Shown piece by piece: positions 8,396 through 17,194 of a stretch of 64,000 bases of DNA. Origin of the DNA: Bacillus mycoides (GTDB lineage Bacteria > Bacillota > Bacilli > Bacillales > Bacillaceae_G); assembly GCF_001757995.1 (NCBI RefSeq), contig NZ_LXLV01000020.1, forward strand, positions 62,001 to 126,000, read 5' to 3'. Made by a program: the position numbers and the translations under genes. Every line of letters starts with the position of its first letter. Positions within the stretch are counted from its first letter, which is position 1. Below the pieces are notes generated by a model that did no database searches, had not been told where the DNA came from, and saw only the letters and a program-made list of their open reading frames with translations.

Positions 8396-9194
8396 ATAAA
8401 AATGAAGTAATGATTAATCTAGTTCCAAGAATAATTAATGTGATACGTAATAAATTAATTACTGCATTACCGCTTAATTTTGTGTTAATATAAGCCCCGA
8501 TTTTTCCGCCAATCCATGCACCAGGAATAAGAATTAATGCATAAGCCCAGCTGACATTTCCTAGAGAGATGTGAGTTAAAGAACTTACAATTGCTGAGAG
8601 AAATACGATAAACATTGAAGTTGCTACAGCAATGTGTGCTGGGAACGCAAAAAGGAGCATCATCGCTGGCACAAGTAAGGCACCACCACCGATTCCAAAT
8701 AATCCGGATATAAATCCAACTATAAAGGCAATAAAGATAGCGAGAAATGGTGGAAATTGATAGTCTACAGTATTTCCTTCGTTATCTGTAAAAGATCGCT
8801 TAATTACAGTCATATTTGATAGGGAAAGAGGTTTCAATTTGTCTCGTAGTATAAGAAGAATGGAGACGAATATAAGAAAAATCCCAAAGTATAAAGAAAA
8901 TGTATCTTGGTTTAAAAATTTGTTTGCCCATGATCCGATAATACCACCAGGGCCACTCCCGATAAATAAAATAAGTCCACTTTTATAATCTACCCGTTTA
9001 TGTTTCATATAAGTAAGGGTAGAAGCCAGCCCTGTAAAAACGACTGTTACCATAGAAGTTCCTACTGCGAGTTGTGGTGATAAACTGTGTAATCCAATTA
9101 ATAACGGAACGATAATAATTCCGCCTCCAAGTCCGACTAGGCTCCCGACTGTCCCGGCGATTAATCCGATGAAAAGTAACATGATGTATTCCAA
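8394..9194 (-). CDS. TauE/SafE family sulfite or anion exporter
   Basis: Polytopic membrane protein of about 266 residues with eight predicted helices in two related halves. Each half carries the glycine-rich signature (GSLVGLGGGIIIVPLL near the N-terminus and GLFGIGGGALLVPAMM in the middle) typical of TauE/SafE (DUF81) permeases for small sulfur-containing or organic anions. Start: GAGGAG lies nine bases before the TTG at 9194; the TTG at 9203 touches the ribosome site. The substrate is unknown. It sits beside the Pit phosphate system but has its own terminator. Confidence 0.85.
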   Translation of the reverse strand: MEYIMLLFIGLIAGTVGSLVGLGGGIIIVPLLIGLHSLSPQLAVGTSMVTVVFTGLASTLTYMKHKRVDYKSGLILFIGSGPGGIIGSWANKFLNQDTFSLYFGIFLIFVSILLILRDKLKPLSLSNMTVIKRSFTDNEGNTVDYQFPPFLAIFIAFIVGFISGLFGIGGGALLVPAMMLLFAFPAHIAVATSMFIVFLSAIVSSLTHISLGNVSWAYALILIPGAWIGGKIGAYINTKLSGNAVINLLRITLIILGTRLIITSFL

Positions 9195-9270
9195 AATTGC
9201 CAACTCCTCTATATAACTTATCCATCAATCATTATACACGCTTTTTAATAAGAAATAGGCATGTTCACAA

Positions 9271-9309
9271 AAAAGTCGTCTTCCTAGAAAAATAAGGAAG
9301 ACGACTTTT
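9271..9309 (-). terminator. Terminator of the DUF47-pit operon
   Basis: Fifteen-base arms AAAAGTCGTCTTCCT and its complement, with a T run on the minus strand. Confidence 0.88.
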
Positions 9310-9311
9310 GA

Positions 9312-10310
9312 TTAAAAAATTAAGTGTAATAAGCAGTAAAATAATGCAGCTAAAGAAGCTGAAATAGGAAGTGTAATAACCCATGTAATTAACATGCGTT
9401 TTGCAGTTCCCCATTTTACACCTTTCACACGATGTGAAGCACCAACCCCTAAAATAGAAGAAGAGATAACGTGCGTTGTACTAACCGGTAAGTGAATGAA
9501 TGTTGCGCCGAAAATAACAAGTGATGATGATAAATCAGCAGCTACACCATTTACAGGACGAATTTTCATAATTTGTCCACCGACAGTTTTAATAATTTTC
9601 CATCCACCGACAGAAGTACCAAGACCCATTGCGATTGCACAACATAATTGTACCCAGAATGGGATGTCGTCAGAAGTATGATAGTTATTGGCCATAAGAG
9701 CCATCGTAATGATTCCCATTGCTTTTTGTGCATCATTCGTACCATGCGTATAAGCTTGTAATGCAGCGGTGAAAATCTGGAATATACGGAAGTTTTTGTT
9801 CGTTTTCGTTAAGTTAAAGTTTTTAAAGACCACTTTAAAAATACTATATACGATGTAACCAATAACAAAAGCGATAATCGGTGAAATGATTAAAGCTTCA
9901 AGAATTTTTATGAACCCTTTAAGATTTAATGAGCTAATACCAGCAGCAGCAATGGCTGCACCTGCGATTGCGCCAATAATCGCATGGGAAGAACTACTTG
10001 GAATACCGTAGTACCAAGTAATCAAATTCCAAGCTATTGCCGCAAGCAAAGCAGCTAAAATTACAAGAGAACCATTTTGCAAGGCAAATGGGTCAACGAT
10101 ATCTTTTGTAATCGTTTTTGCTACACCTGTAAATGTCATCGCACCTAAAAAGTTCATAATAGCTGCCATAATAATTGCATGTCTAGGCTTTAGAGCTTTC
10201 GTTGAAACAGCCGTTGCAATAGCGTTTGCTGTATCGTGAAATCCATTGATAAAGTCAAAAGCTAAAGCGCAAATGACTACTAAAACGGTCAGTATCAAGA
10301 GTGTATCCAT
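9312..10310 (-). CDS. pit: Low-affinity inorganic phosphate transporter, Pit family
   Basis: Membrane phosphate/cation symporter of 332 residues. The PiT signature GFHDTANAIA lies in the first part, and its repeat THGTNDAQKAMG follows in the second half. About ten hydrophobic helices are present. The start ATG at 10310 is seven bases after AAGGAG, which itself overlaps the end of the upstream DUF47 gene, so the two are co-transcribed. In B. subtilis the same pair is ykaA-pit. Family assignment is secure. Confidence 0.93.
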   Translation of the reverse strand: MDTLLILTVLVVICALAFDFINGFHDTANAIATAVSTKALKPRHAIIMAAIMNFLGAMTFTGVAKTITKDIVDPFALQNGSLVILAALLAAIAWNLITWYYGIPSSSSHAIIGAIAGAAIAAAGISSLNLKGFIKILEALIISPIIAFVIGYIVYSIFKVVFKNFNLTKTNKNFRIFQIFTAALQAYTHGTNDAQKAMGIITMALMANNYHTSDDIPFWVQLCCAIAMGLGTSVGGWKIIKTVGGQIMKIRPVNGVAADLSSSLVIFGATFIHLPVSTTHVISSSILGVGASHRVKGVKWGTAKRMLITWVITLPISASLAALFYCLLHLIF

Positions 10311-10321
10311 GATCAAACTCC

Positions 10322-10942
10322 TTACGCGTTCTTCATAATGATTGTTTCTAATACGTTTGCAACGCTTTGACAGCTATCAGCTACTTCTTCAAGCTCTTCG
10401 TAAATCTCTTTAAATTGAATAATCTTAATCGGATCTTTCTCACGAGAGAATAAGTGCTTAATCGCATGACGGCGAATATCATCACATTGTGACTCGTAAT
10501 CCTTAATCTTAATCGCATTTGTACGAATATCGACTAATTTCTTTTTAGACAGTAGTTCAACAGAGTTTGCAATCTCAATTGCACATTGATTAATTGCTTC
10601 AACGAATTTAATCATGTATTCATCAGCTTCTGTAATAGAATACATTTCGAATAGACCAGCACTGTGATCTAATCCGTCTAATACATCATCCATACTCATT
10701 GCAAGCTGTAGGATGTCTTCACGTTCAATAGGAGTAATAAATGCTTTGTTTAGCTCCATAATGATTTCGTGAATGAATGAGTCACCTTTTGACTCATACT
10801 CTTTCATGCGCATAGAAAACTCTTTTAAATCGCTAGCATTTTTAATTTTATACTCCACGAAAAACTGCGCGCCTTCTTTTAAATTTTCGGAAACATTCAT
10901 TAGCATTTCAGAAAATTTATCTTTCTTTGATTTAAAGACCAT
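10322..10942 (-). CDS. ykaA: DUF47 (PhoU-like) phosphate transport accessory protein
   Basis: Soluble all-helical protein of 206 residues of the DUF47/TIGR00153 family, PhoU-like bundles with metal-binding acidic repeats that accompany Pit transporters and are thought to modulate them. The start is the ATG at 10942 with GGGGG eight bases upstream; a GTG at 10957 overlaps that site. It is the first gene of a two-gene operon with pit, separated by 11 bases. Equivalent to B. subtilis YkaA by sequence type and neighbour. Confidence 0.9.
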   Translation of the reverse strand: MVFKSKKDKFSEMLMNVSENLKEGAQFFVEYKIKNASDLKEFSMRMKEYESKGDSFIHEIIMELNKAFITPIEREDILQLAMSMDDVLDGLDHSAGLFEMYSITEADEYMIKFVEAINQCAIEIANSVELLSKKKLVDIRTNAIKIKDYESQCDDIRRHAIKHLFSREKDPIKIIQFKEIYEELEEVADSCQSVANVLETIIMKNA

Positions 10943-11131
10943 TATTGTTACCCCCACAAAAGTAATATATGTAAAATATATTGGCTAATCAATTCTAACA
11001 AAAAACTGTCGTTTTTTAAAACATTTTATCGAAAAGTTTACAAAAACTTAACATAACTCTCATTGTTGCATTAATAATATTAATATTAATGGTGAATATC
11101 TTACTTGTAGAATGTCCTTTTCTTGTAAAAA

Positions 11132-11163
11132 GTATGAATGTGAAAGAAAAGCTTTACACTATA
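11132..11163 (+). promoter_or_regulatory. Sigma-G-like forespore promoter of the class A PBP gene
   Basis: GTATGAA (11132-11138) fits the sigma-G -35 pattern gHATRHH. After 18 bases, CACTATA (11157-11163) fits the -10 pattern CATWMTA in six of seven positions. In B. subtilis pbpF and pbpG, the closest kind of PBP, are read by sigma-G. Confidence 0.5.
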
Positions 11164-11252
11164 GGAACGACTACGTTATTATAATAAATTTAAAAGGAGG
11201 TATATTCTTCCTTTTAAAAAGAAGCGTGTAAACAAACGAAGGAAGTGAACGA

Positions 11253-13292
11253 ATGAAATTGAAGAGCACTCACTTTAAAAAAACGCTTGAGTGGTTCAAT
11301 CAGAGGAAGAAACTACGCAATTCATTAATTGTATTGGGAAGTTTGCTTGCTACTCTATTTATTGTTGTAAATATAATAATTTCCATTCAAGATATATCTG
11401 AATTAAAACAAGCTGTTCCACAACCGACTTTAATTTATGATGCAAATAATGAAGTTGCGACTAAATTAGCTTCTTCTAAAACCGAAGGGGTTAAAAGGAA
11501 AGATATTCCTGATATTATGGTTCAAGCAATTGTTGCAGTAGAAGATAAGGAATTTTTTAGTCATCATGGTATTTACTATAGTGGAATCATAAGTGCTGTA
11601 TTTAAGAACATTACAGCCGGTGAAGTTGTGGCAGGTGGTAGTACAATTACACAGCAACTGGCGAAAAATGTATTTTTAACGCAAGACCGTACATTCTCAC
11701 GGAAAATAAAGGAATACTTTCTAACGAAAAAAATAGAACGTACCTATACGAAAGATGAAATTATTGAAATGTATATGAATCAAATTTATTTTGGTGAAGG
11801 TGCTTGGGGGATAAAAAGAGCAGCTAAATCTTATTTTGATAAAGAGGTAAAAGACTTAACAATTTCAGAAGCTGCAACGATTGCAGGATTAATTAAAGCG
11901 CCATCTGCGTATTCGCCGTATAAAAACTTTAATAAATCAATTGAAAGACGTAATGTCGTATTAGGTTTAATGAAGGAGCAAGGATATATTTCTGAAGAAC
12001 AATATAATCAGGAGAAAGAATCAGGTCTTGTATTACGACGTGGTGTTGACGATAAATATAAGGGGAAATATTCTCAATACGTAGATTATATTGTTAGAGA
12101 AGCGATGGACAAGTATGAATTAACACAAAATGAAATTTTAGCAGGTGGTTATCGTATTTATACGGAACTTGACCCGAAAAAACAACAAGCGGTTGAAGAT
12201 GTTGTGAATAATGATAGTTATTTTAAAGATAGTGGTTCAGATCAGCTTATGCAAACTGGAGTGGTCCTTATGAATCCAAAAACTGGCGGTGTTCCGGCTT
12301 TAGTTGGAGGTAGAGGTCCTTATCAATTTTTACAGTTTAATCATGCAACACAATTAAAAAGACAGCCAGGTTCAACGTTAAAGCCTCTTGCAGTGTATGT
12401 ACCAGCGTTAGAGCAAGGATATGAAGTATACGATGTCTTAAAAGATGAACCGTTTAATATTAAAGAATATGCACCACAAAATAGTGATCATACGTTCCAT
12501 GGTAATGTGACGATGTATGAAGCAGTGGCAAAGTCATATAATGTTTCAGCAGTTTGGCTATTAGAGCAAATTGGATTAGATAAAGGGTTGAAATCTTTAG
12601 AGCGGTTTGGTATTCCATTAGAGCCTGAAGACCGTACGTATCCGATTGCTTTAGGAGGTATGCATGTAGGGACTTCGCCATTTGTAATGGCTCAAGCGTA
12701 TAGCGCATTTGCAAATGATGGCGTCCAAGTAGAAGCTCATGCCATTAGAGAAATCCAAAATGCTGAAGGAGAAACAATTGGAAAATGGTATAAGAAAGAA
12801 ACTCGTGTGACGAACGAGAAAGTTGCCCAAAAGATGACATACTTATTAAAAGGTGTTATTGAAAGGGGAACAGGTGAAAAAGCGAAAGTTAATAATATCG
12901 ATACCGCAGGCAAGACAGGGACTACCCAGCTTGTAAATGGACCAAGCACTGGTGCGAAGGATTCGTGGTTTGTGGGATACACACCGGATTTAGTAGGTGC
13001 GATTTGGGTAGGGTATGATAAAACGGATAGTGAGCATTATGTGCCAGGAGGCAGCCAAATTACAACGACAATGTTCCGGGACATTATGAAGAAAGCGGAT
13101 GGAAATCCAACTCAAAAGGCATTTCAGTTATCTCTAATACCTGAGGCGGATTATACAAAACAATTAAAAACGATTGAGGAAGAAAAACGAAGGAAAGAAG
13201 AAGAGAAAAAACGAAAAGAAGAGGAACAACAAAGAAAAGAACAGCAAAGTGAATGGATAGATAAAGTAAAAGAGTGGATTCCATTTTGGTAA
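11253..13292 (+). CDS. Class A penicillin-binding protein (transglycosylase/transpeptidase)
   Basis: Bifunctional peptidoglycan synthase of 679 residues. It has a short cytoplasmic N-terminus, a membrane anchor (about 24-45), a GT51 domain (about 60-235; EDKEFFSHHG with catalytic Glu, GGSTITQQLAKN) and a transpeptidase domain (about 320-600; serine motif RQPGSTLKP, KTGTT). The C-terminus is a highly charged Lys/Glu/Arg-rich helix ending EWIPFW. Size and architecture resemble B. subtilis PbpF/PbpG, and the promoter looks sigma-G dependent, suggesting germ-cell-wall synthesis in the forespore. Which paralogue it matches is not certain. Confidence 0.93.
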   Translation: MKLKSTHFKKTLEWFNQRKKLRNSLIVLGSLLATLFIVVNIIISIQDISELKQAVPQPTLIYDANNEVATKLASSKTEGVKRKDIPDIMVQAIVAVEDKEFFSHHGIYYSGIISAVFKNITAGEVVAGGSTITQQLAKNVFLTQDRTFSRKIKEYFLTKKIERTYTKDEIIEMYMNQIYFGEGAWGIKRAAKSYFDKEVKDLTISEAATIAGLIKAPSAYSPYKNFNKSIERRNVVLGLMKEQGYISEEQYNQEKESGLVLRRGVDDKYKGKYSQYVDYIVREAMDKYELTQNEILAGGYRIYTELDPKKQQAVEDVVNNDSYFKDSGSDQLMQTGVVLMNPKTGGVPALVGGRGPYQFLQFNHATQLKRQPGSTLKPLAVYVPALEQGYEVYDVLKDEPFNIKEYAPQNSDHTFHGNVTMYEAVAKSYNVSAVWLLEQIGLDKGLKSLERFGIPLEPEDRTYPIALGGMHVGTSPFVMAQAYSAFANDGVQVEAHAIREIQNAEGETIGKWYKKETRVTNEKVAQKMTYLLKGVIERGTGEKAKVNNIDTAGKTGTTQLVNGPSTGAKDSWFVGYTPDLVGAIWVGYDKTDSEHYVPGGSQITTTMFRDIMKKADGNPTQKAFQLSLIPEADYTKQLKTIEEEKRRKEEEKKRKEEEQQRKEQQSEWIDKVKEWIPFW

Positions 13293-13327
13293 AAAAAGAG
13301 GCGAATAACGAGTTCGCCTCTTTTTTA
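13293..13327 (+). terminator. Rho-independent terminator of the PBP gene
   Basis: AAGAGGCGAA/TTCGCCTCTT hairpin with T6. Confidence 0.9.
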
Positions 13328-13454
13328 TGAGAAATGAGTGATTTTATCTCGATTCAAAATGTGGCAACAGAAAAGAAGTTAGGTGAGAATCGAGCTGCCT
13401 ATAAAAATTTGATTGGTTTAACTTAATAATCAGTGAGGTGGGAAAAGTTTCAGT

Positions 13455-13883
13455 TTATTTATTTAGCGTAACATTGGTACTGCCGAAGGATTGAGAATCA
13501 TACGTGACGGTTATTATTCCTTTACTAATAGGTTCATATGGTAATTCCTCTTCGTAACTGCCAGTATTTTCATTATGGATAGAGAGTGTTATTTCATCAA
13601 CGTCTTTATTTTTATATTGATCTTTAATCGTTTCAGCGATTTGAAGTAGGTTTTCATAACTAGAAGCTTCTGTAATAAGCATTCCTTTTATAACTTTTTT
13701 TTCGTTTTGTGTGGAAGAGGAATACGGGACTTTATTTTGTTTTGTATACAGAAGTTCGTATGGAACTGTTTTTCTTTCTGCTTTTGAAACATTTGAATAT
13801 TTTAGAGTTAAAAGAAATCCTATACATAAAATTATGCAGACCATAAGAACAAACCAAAAACGTGTCAGTGATATAATTCGCAT
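13455..13883 (-). CDS. Membrane-anchored hypothetical protein
   Basis: A 142-residue protein from the ATG at 13883, where AGAGGG is properly spaced; another ATG two codons earlier touches the site. One N-terminal membrane segment (about residues 8-28) is followed by an extracytoplasmic mixed alpha/beta region. The stretch ENLLQIAETIKDQYKNKDVDEITLSI and the beta ending GIITVTYDS are regular enough to suggest a folded domain. I do not recognise the family and see no catalytic residues. Confidence 0.6.
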   Translation of the reverse strand: MRIISLTRFWFVLMVCIILCIGFLLTLKYSNVSKAERKTVPYELLYTKQNKVPYSSSTQNEKKVIKGMLITEASSYENLLQIAETIKDQYKNKDVDEITLSIHNENTGSYEEELPYEPISKGIITVTYDSQSFGSTNVTLNK

Positions 13884-13972
13884 TATCATCCCTCTTTCAT
13901 GTCTTTGTCTTCACTATTCATCATACAAAAAGAGGATTAAGCTAGAGTAAATTTGAAGTAAAGAAACGTAAA

Positions 13973-14009
13973 GAAGGAGCACTTATCCTCCAAAATAAGT
14001 GTTCCTTTT
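13973..14009 (+). terminator. Orphan hairpin terminator
   Basis: AAGGAGCACTTAT/ATAAGTGTTCCTT with one G-T pair, then TTTTA. No plus-strand gene lies upstream. Confidence 0.65.
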
Positions 14010-14322
14010 TATTAAAAGAGAGATTTAACTTACAATCAAAATAATACAAATTACTATAAATCAAATATTCTTGGTCGTTCAAAAATAAGGTGAAAACTAA
14101 AAGTTAGTAAATTCGGAAGACTGATAGTGTAGCTGTTGTGTCACCAGTGTTAGGGATGGAAATAGTCTTTACTATATAATAAAATGAAAATTAAACTGAA
14201 TTAGTGATGGACAAACTACTATTTCAAAAAAAATAAGAAGTTTACCTATCTTGCGAAAACAAAGAAAAATCAAGAGGTAGAGAAAGATTTATATAAGTAA
14301 AAAAGAATAGGCTAGAATAAAA

Positions 14323-14371
14323 AAACTGCACGCCAATTGTTAGGTTATATCTAACAATTGGCGTGCAGTTT
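14323..14371 (-). terminator. Terminator of the PAS kinase gene
   Basis: Very long perfect stem: 21-base arms 14323-14343 and 14351-14371 around a 7-base loop, with T6 on the minus strand. Confidence 0.9.
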
Positions 14372-14390
14372 GTGGAACAGTCCAACATTT

Positions 14391-15656
14391 TTAACGATTA
14401 ATTCTTTCGTGGTTTGTTTTAAGTAAAATTGGGATAGAAATAGTGAAAGTTGTACCATTTTGATTACTAGTAACTTTTAATATGCCATTATGATTTTGAA
14501 TAATTTTCTTCGTTACTGATAACCCCAGTCCCGTTCCTGAGTCTTTTGTAGAGAAAAACGGATCAAATATATATTCTTGAATAGCTAGAGGAATGCCGGT
14601 TCCATTATCTTTAAAAGTAATACGAACAAAATTATCTAAGCGATAACTAGTAATTTGAATAGAAAGAGGTTCTTCACCTTGAGCATCGACAGCGTTTTGA
14701 AATAAATTTAAAAAAACTTGCACGAGTTCATGACGATCAATATTGACGAGTACATTATCTAATTCAGCAGAAAAATCATAATCAATAGAAATGTTGTGCA
14801 AAAAAACTTCACTAGCGAGTAACTGTTGAATATACTCGCGTAAAAACGTATTGATGGGAAAAGGTTCTCTAGTAAATTCACGTGTTTTTGAAATAGCTAA
14901 AAATTTTGTGATAATACTATTTGCACGATCCAGTTCAGGAATGAGGAGGTTTTTAAACAATTCTTTATTGGATGGCGAAACGCTATCTTGTAAAAATTGC
15001 AAGTACCCCCGTACCGTTGTAAGGGGATTTCGTACTTCATGTGCAATACCTGCTGCAATTCGTCCAGCTAAGGAAAGCTTTTCGGCGTCACGTTCTGTAT
15101 TCAAATAATGGAATACGCTAATAATTCGGAAAATCTCTCCATTATAATCACGAATAATGCGGTTGTTTACGATGCCGTAGTTTTTGTCTAAAACTTCTTC
15201 ATTATATATTTCAGTTCCCGTTTTTAACGTTTCCATAGCTTTAATTTGTTCTTCAGGTAGCTTTAATAATTGCTGAATTGGTTTTCCGATTATAGAATTT
15301 CGTATTACACCAAAATCATCTGCTGCAGCTTGATTACATAATGTAATGTTACCTTTATTATCAATAAAAGTGACGTGATGCGAAAAAGCATCGAAAATAT
15401 GAACAAAATGTTTTTCGAGCTGTTCAAATAAGAACAATGAATCGCAAGTAAGCTGAAAGGTAGGCTCTTTATCTTCTTTTTGTATGTGCTGAATAGAATG
15501 AGACGTTCTCGTTTTTTTTATTTGTAAACCAATATGTGGATTTTTATATGTGAAATGATGCGGTAATTGATTCACAAGCTCTTCATAAAACCGTATTTTA
15601 TTTTCTAATTCTTTAATTCGATTTTCATGAGATAAAGTAGTATCGTCTTGAAGCAT
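14391..15656 (-). CDS. PAS-domain sensor histidine kinase (sporulation-kinase type)
   Basis: Cytosolic kinase of 421 residues with no membrane helix. A short N-terminal coiled coil leads to a PAS domain (about 85-190; HVTFIDNKGNITLCNQAA), a HisKA dimer helix with the phospho-acceptor in IAHEVRNPLTT, and an HATPase_c domain with NLFQNAVDA and DSGTGLGLS. The H-box AHEVRNPLTTVRGYLQFL closely resembles Bacillus sporulation kinases that feed Spo0F. There is no response regulator beside it, as expected for that class. Start: GAGGAG precedes the ATG at 15656 by ten bases; the TTG at 15674 overlaps it. The partner is inferred only. Confidence 0.85.
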   Translation of the reverse strand: MLQDDTTLSHENRIKELENKIRFYEELVNQLPHHFTYKNPHIGLQIKKTRTSHSIQHIQKEDKEPTFQLTCDSLFLFEQLEKHFVHIFDAFSHHVTFIDNKGNITLCNQAAADDFGVIRNSIIGKPIQQLLKLPEEQIKAMETLKTGTEIYNEEVLDKNYGIVNNRIIRDYNGEIFRIISVFHYLNTERDAEKLSLAGRIAAGIAHEVRNPLTTVRGYLQFLQDSVSPSNKELFKNLLIPELDRANSIITKFLAISKTREFTREPFPINTFLREYIQQLLASEVFLHNISIDYDFSAELDNVLVNIDRHELVQVFLNLFQNAVDAQGEEPLSIQITSYRLDNFVRITFKDNGTGIPLAIQEYIFDPFFSTKDSGTGLGLSVTKKIIQNHNGILKVTSNQNGTTFTISIPILLKTNHERINR

Positions 15657-15817
15657 AAATAAATAACTCCTCAATTTATAAATTCTTCCATATAGTATAT
15701 CATATTTTTATACGGAGACTCTTAAAGAAAGAGATACTTTATGAAATTGGTCGGATGGGATTTTTTATGATGAAAATAGAATGAGTTTAAGATGAAGTTG
15801 GGAAGGGAGGAATTCGT

Positions 15818-16666
15818 TTGCTTTTCATTGGAGTGACGGGATGGGGAGATCATGATTCTTTATATATTAATCCCTATGAAAATAGAAATAAATTGCGAAC
15901 TTATAGTGAACATTTTCCTATTGTAGAAGTAGATAGTTCATTTTATGCGATACAACCTGCACGAAATTATACAAAATGGGCGATGGAAACGCCAAAAGAT
16001 TTTTCTTTTATAGTAAAAGCTTATCAAGGAATGACAGGACATATGAAAGGTGAAATTCCTTTTTCTACGTTTGATGAGATGTTTGATGTGTATAAACAAT
16101 CAATTCTTCCTTTAATAGAAGCGAATAAATTAAAAATGATTTTATTTCAATATCCACCATGGTTTGATTGTAAAATGAAAAATGTAGATTTACTCCGATA
16201 CACGAAAGAAAAAATGGAAGGTTTCCCATGTGCAATAGAATTTCGAAATCAAACATGGTTTTATCCGGAAATGAGAGATAAGACGTTACAGTTTTTAGAA
16301 CAGGAAAAATGGATTCATACAATTTGTGACGAGCCACAGGCAGGAATAGGATCAGTGCCGCTTGTATTAGAGGCAACAAACCCAGATATGACGTTAATAC
16401 GCTTTCATGGTCGAAATATTCATGGCTGGCTGGATAAAGGAGAAAATTGGAGGGCGGTTCGCTGTTTATATCGCTACAATAATAAAGAATTGGAAGAATG
16501 GGTAGAACGACTAGAGCAATTAAAAAAGAAGTCAAAGGACATATACGTATTATTTAATAATAATTCGGGCGGGGATGCAGCGGATAATGCGAAACAACTT
16601 ATGAAAATAATGAACATTACATATGGTGAGCCCAAGCCTGAGCAATTAAATTTATTTGAACGATGA
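15818..16666 (+). CDS. DUF72 family protein (YecE/YunF-like)
   Basis: A 282-residue TIM-barrel-type protein of the DUF72 family: it opens FIGVTGWGD, has VEVDSSFYAIQP near residue 40 and FRNQTWF near 150, and ends in the FNNNSGGDAADNA motif typical of the family. TTG start with GGGAGG seven bases before. B. subtilis YunF and E. coli YecE are relatives of unknown biochemical role. A hairpin after the stop ends this transcript and, read from the other strand, ends the predicted small RNA. Confidence 0.88.
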   Translation: MLFIGVTGWGDHDSLYINPYENRNKLRTYSEHFPIVEVDSSFYAIQPARNYTKWAMETPKDFSFIVKAYQGMTGHMKGEIPFSTFDEMFDVYKQSILPLIEANKLKMILFQYPPWFDCKMKNVDLLRYTKEKMEGFPCAIEFRNQTWFYPEMRDKTLQFLEQEKWIHTICDEPQAGIGSVPLVLEATNPDMTLIRFHGRNIHGWLDKGENWRAVRCLYRYNNKELEEWVERLEQLKKKSKDIYVLFNNNSGGDAADNAKQLMKIMNITYGEPKPEQLNLFER

Positions 16667-16779
16667 TAAACAAGAAAGGCACTGTACAAACAGGGGGAAT
16701 GTACAGTGCCTTTCTATATGAAAAAGAGGGGTAACAATGTTACTGAGCGTTTGGTTGATTCATCAATTGTTGGCTTCGT
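16665..16779 (-). ncRNA. Candidate Fur-regulated small RNA (FsrA-like)
   Basis: Minus-strand transcript of about 110-115 bases with no ORF. It has a consensus promoter overlaid by a Fur box, a small hairpin GTAAC-ATT-GTTAC, a single-stranded CCCCTCTTTTTC, and a 16-base-arm terminator hairpin (16673-16688/16700-16715) whose loop is TTCCCCCTGTT. C-rich unpaired segments that can bind Shine-Dalgarno sequences, and Fur control, are the hallmarks of B. subtilis FsrA, the iron-sparing small RNA. The elements are seen directly; transcription and targets are inferred. Confidence 0.62.
16673..16715. terminator. Hairpin shared by the DUF72 gene and the candidate small RNA
   Basis: Perfect arms AGAAAGGCACTGTACA and complement. 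The short T-rich tails are imperfect on both strands. Confidence 0.75.
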
Positions 16780-16784
16780 AATAA

Positions 16785-16813
16785 ATGATAATGGTTATCA
16801 TTATCATTGTCAA
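16785..16813 (-). promoter_or_regulatory. Consensus promoter with Fur box
   Basis: Minus strand TTGACA (16808-16813), exactly 17 bases, TATCAT (16785-16790). The segment 16787-16805, GATAATGGTTATCATTATC, matches the 19-base Fur consensus at 17 positions and covers the -10 and spacer, an ideal repressor position. Confidence 0.78.
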
Positions 16814-16865
16814 TGGTTTTTCGGAAAATAAATAAAAAACTTTTGATATTTTGAAAATAAATAAA

Positions 16866-16894
16866 AAAAGAACAGCGATTACTGCTGTTCTTTT
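16866..16894 (-). terminator. Terminator of the small 64-residue gene
   Basis: AAAAGAACAGC/GCTGTTCTTTT hairpin overlapping the stop codon, with a T run on the minus strand. Confidence 0.85.
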
Positions 16895-17073
16895 CCATTG
16901 ATGAATTGTTGTAAATCAAAAGGAGTTATCGCTTGGATAAATTCTTTTGAGATAAGTGTTTGAACAAGAGTGCTCTCAGAAATGCTAGCACCTGTTTTCT
17001 TTTCATAAGCTTGTTTTAATAAATCGAGTTTTTCAGCCGTTTCTTTCGGTAATTCAATTGTTAGTGTGTTCAT
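16879..17073 (-). CDS. Small ribbon-helix-helix-like protein
   Basis: Sixty-four residues. The beginning MNTLTIELPKETAEKLDLLKQAYE fits a beta-strand plus amphipathic helix as in ribbon-helix-helix DNA-binding proteins, and the second half is helical. GGGGGAG precedes the ATG. No toxin gene or other partner lies beside it, so an antitoxin role is not supported. It may be a small DNA-binding regulator; the fold assignment is tentative. Confidence 0.6.
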   Translation of the reverse strand: MNTLTIELPKETAEKLDLLKQAYEKKTGASISESTLVQTLISKEFIQAITPFDLQQFINGKEQQ

Positions 17074-17142
17074 AATTTCTCCCCCTTATTATTAGAGTAC
17101 CACTACAGTATAGGAGAGACAAGAAAAGAGAATATGAAACAT

Positions 17143-17181
17143 AAAAAAGGTTACCAGATTTATAAATGGTAACCTTTTTTA
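17143..17181 (-). terminator. Terminator of the recombinase gene
   Basis: AAAAAAGGTTACCA/TGGTAACCTTTTTT hairpin. Confidence 0.88.
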
Positions 17182-17194
17182 TGTATAAGAGTTA

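Larger units (their letters stand above)
13884..14390. other. Gene-poor 500-base interval
   Basis: It holds an orphan plus-strand hairpin terminator (13973-14009) and the terminator of the next gene (14323-14371). The middle 300 bases have no frame with a start and ribosome site. One stop-to-stop frame near 14211-14300 reads as a plausible lysine-rich peptide but lacks a start, so it may be a gene remnant. Confidence 0.5.

Noticed and set aside
16879-17073. Toxin-antitoxin pair with the ribbon-helix-helix-like protein
   Set aside because: No short co-directional toxin ORF is adjacent; the next gene is a recombinase with its own terminator between.
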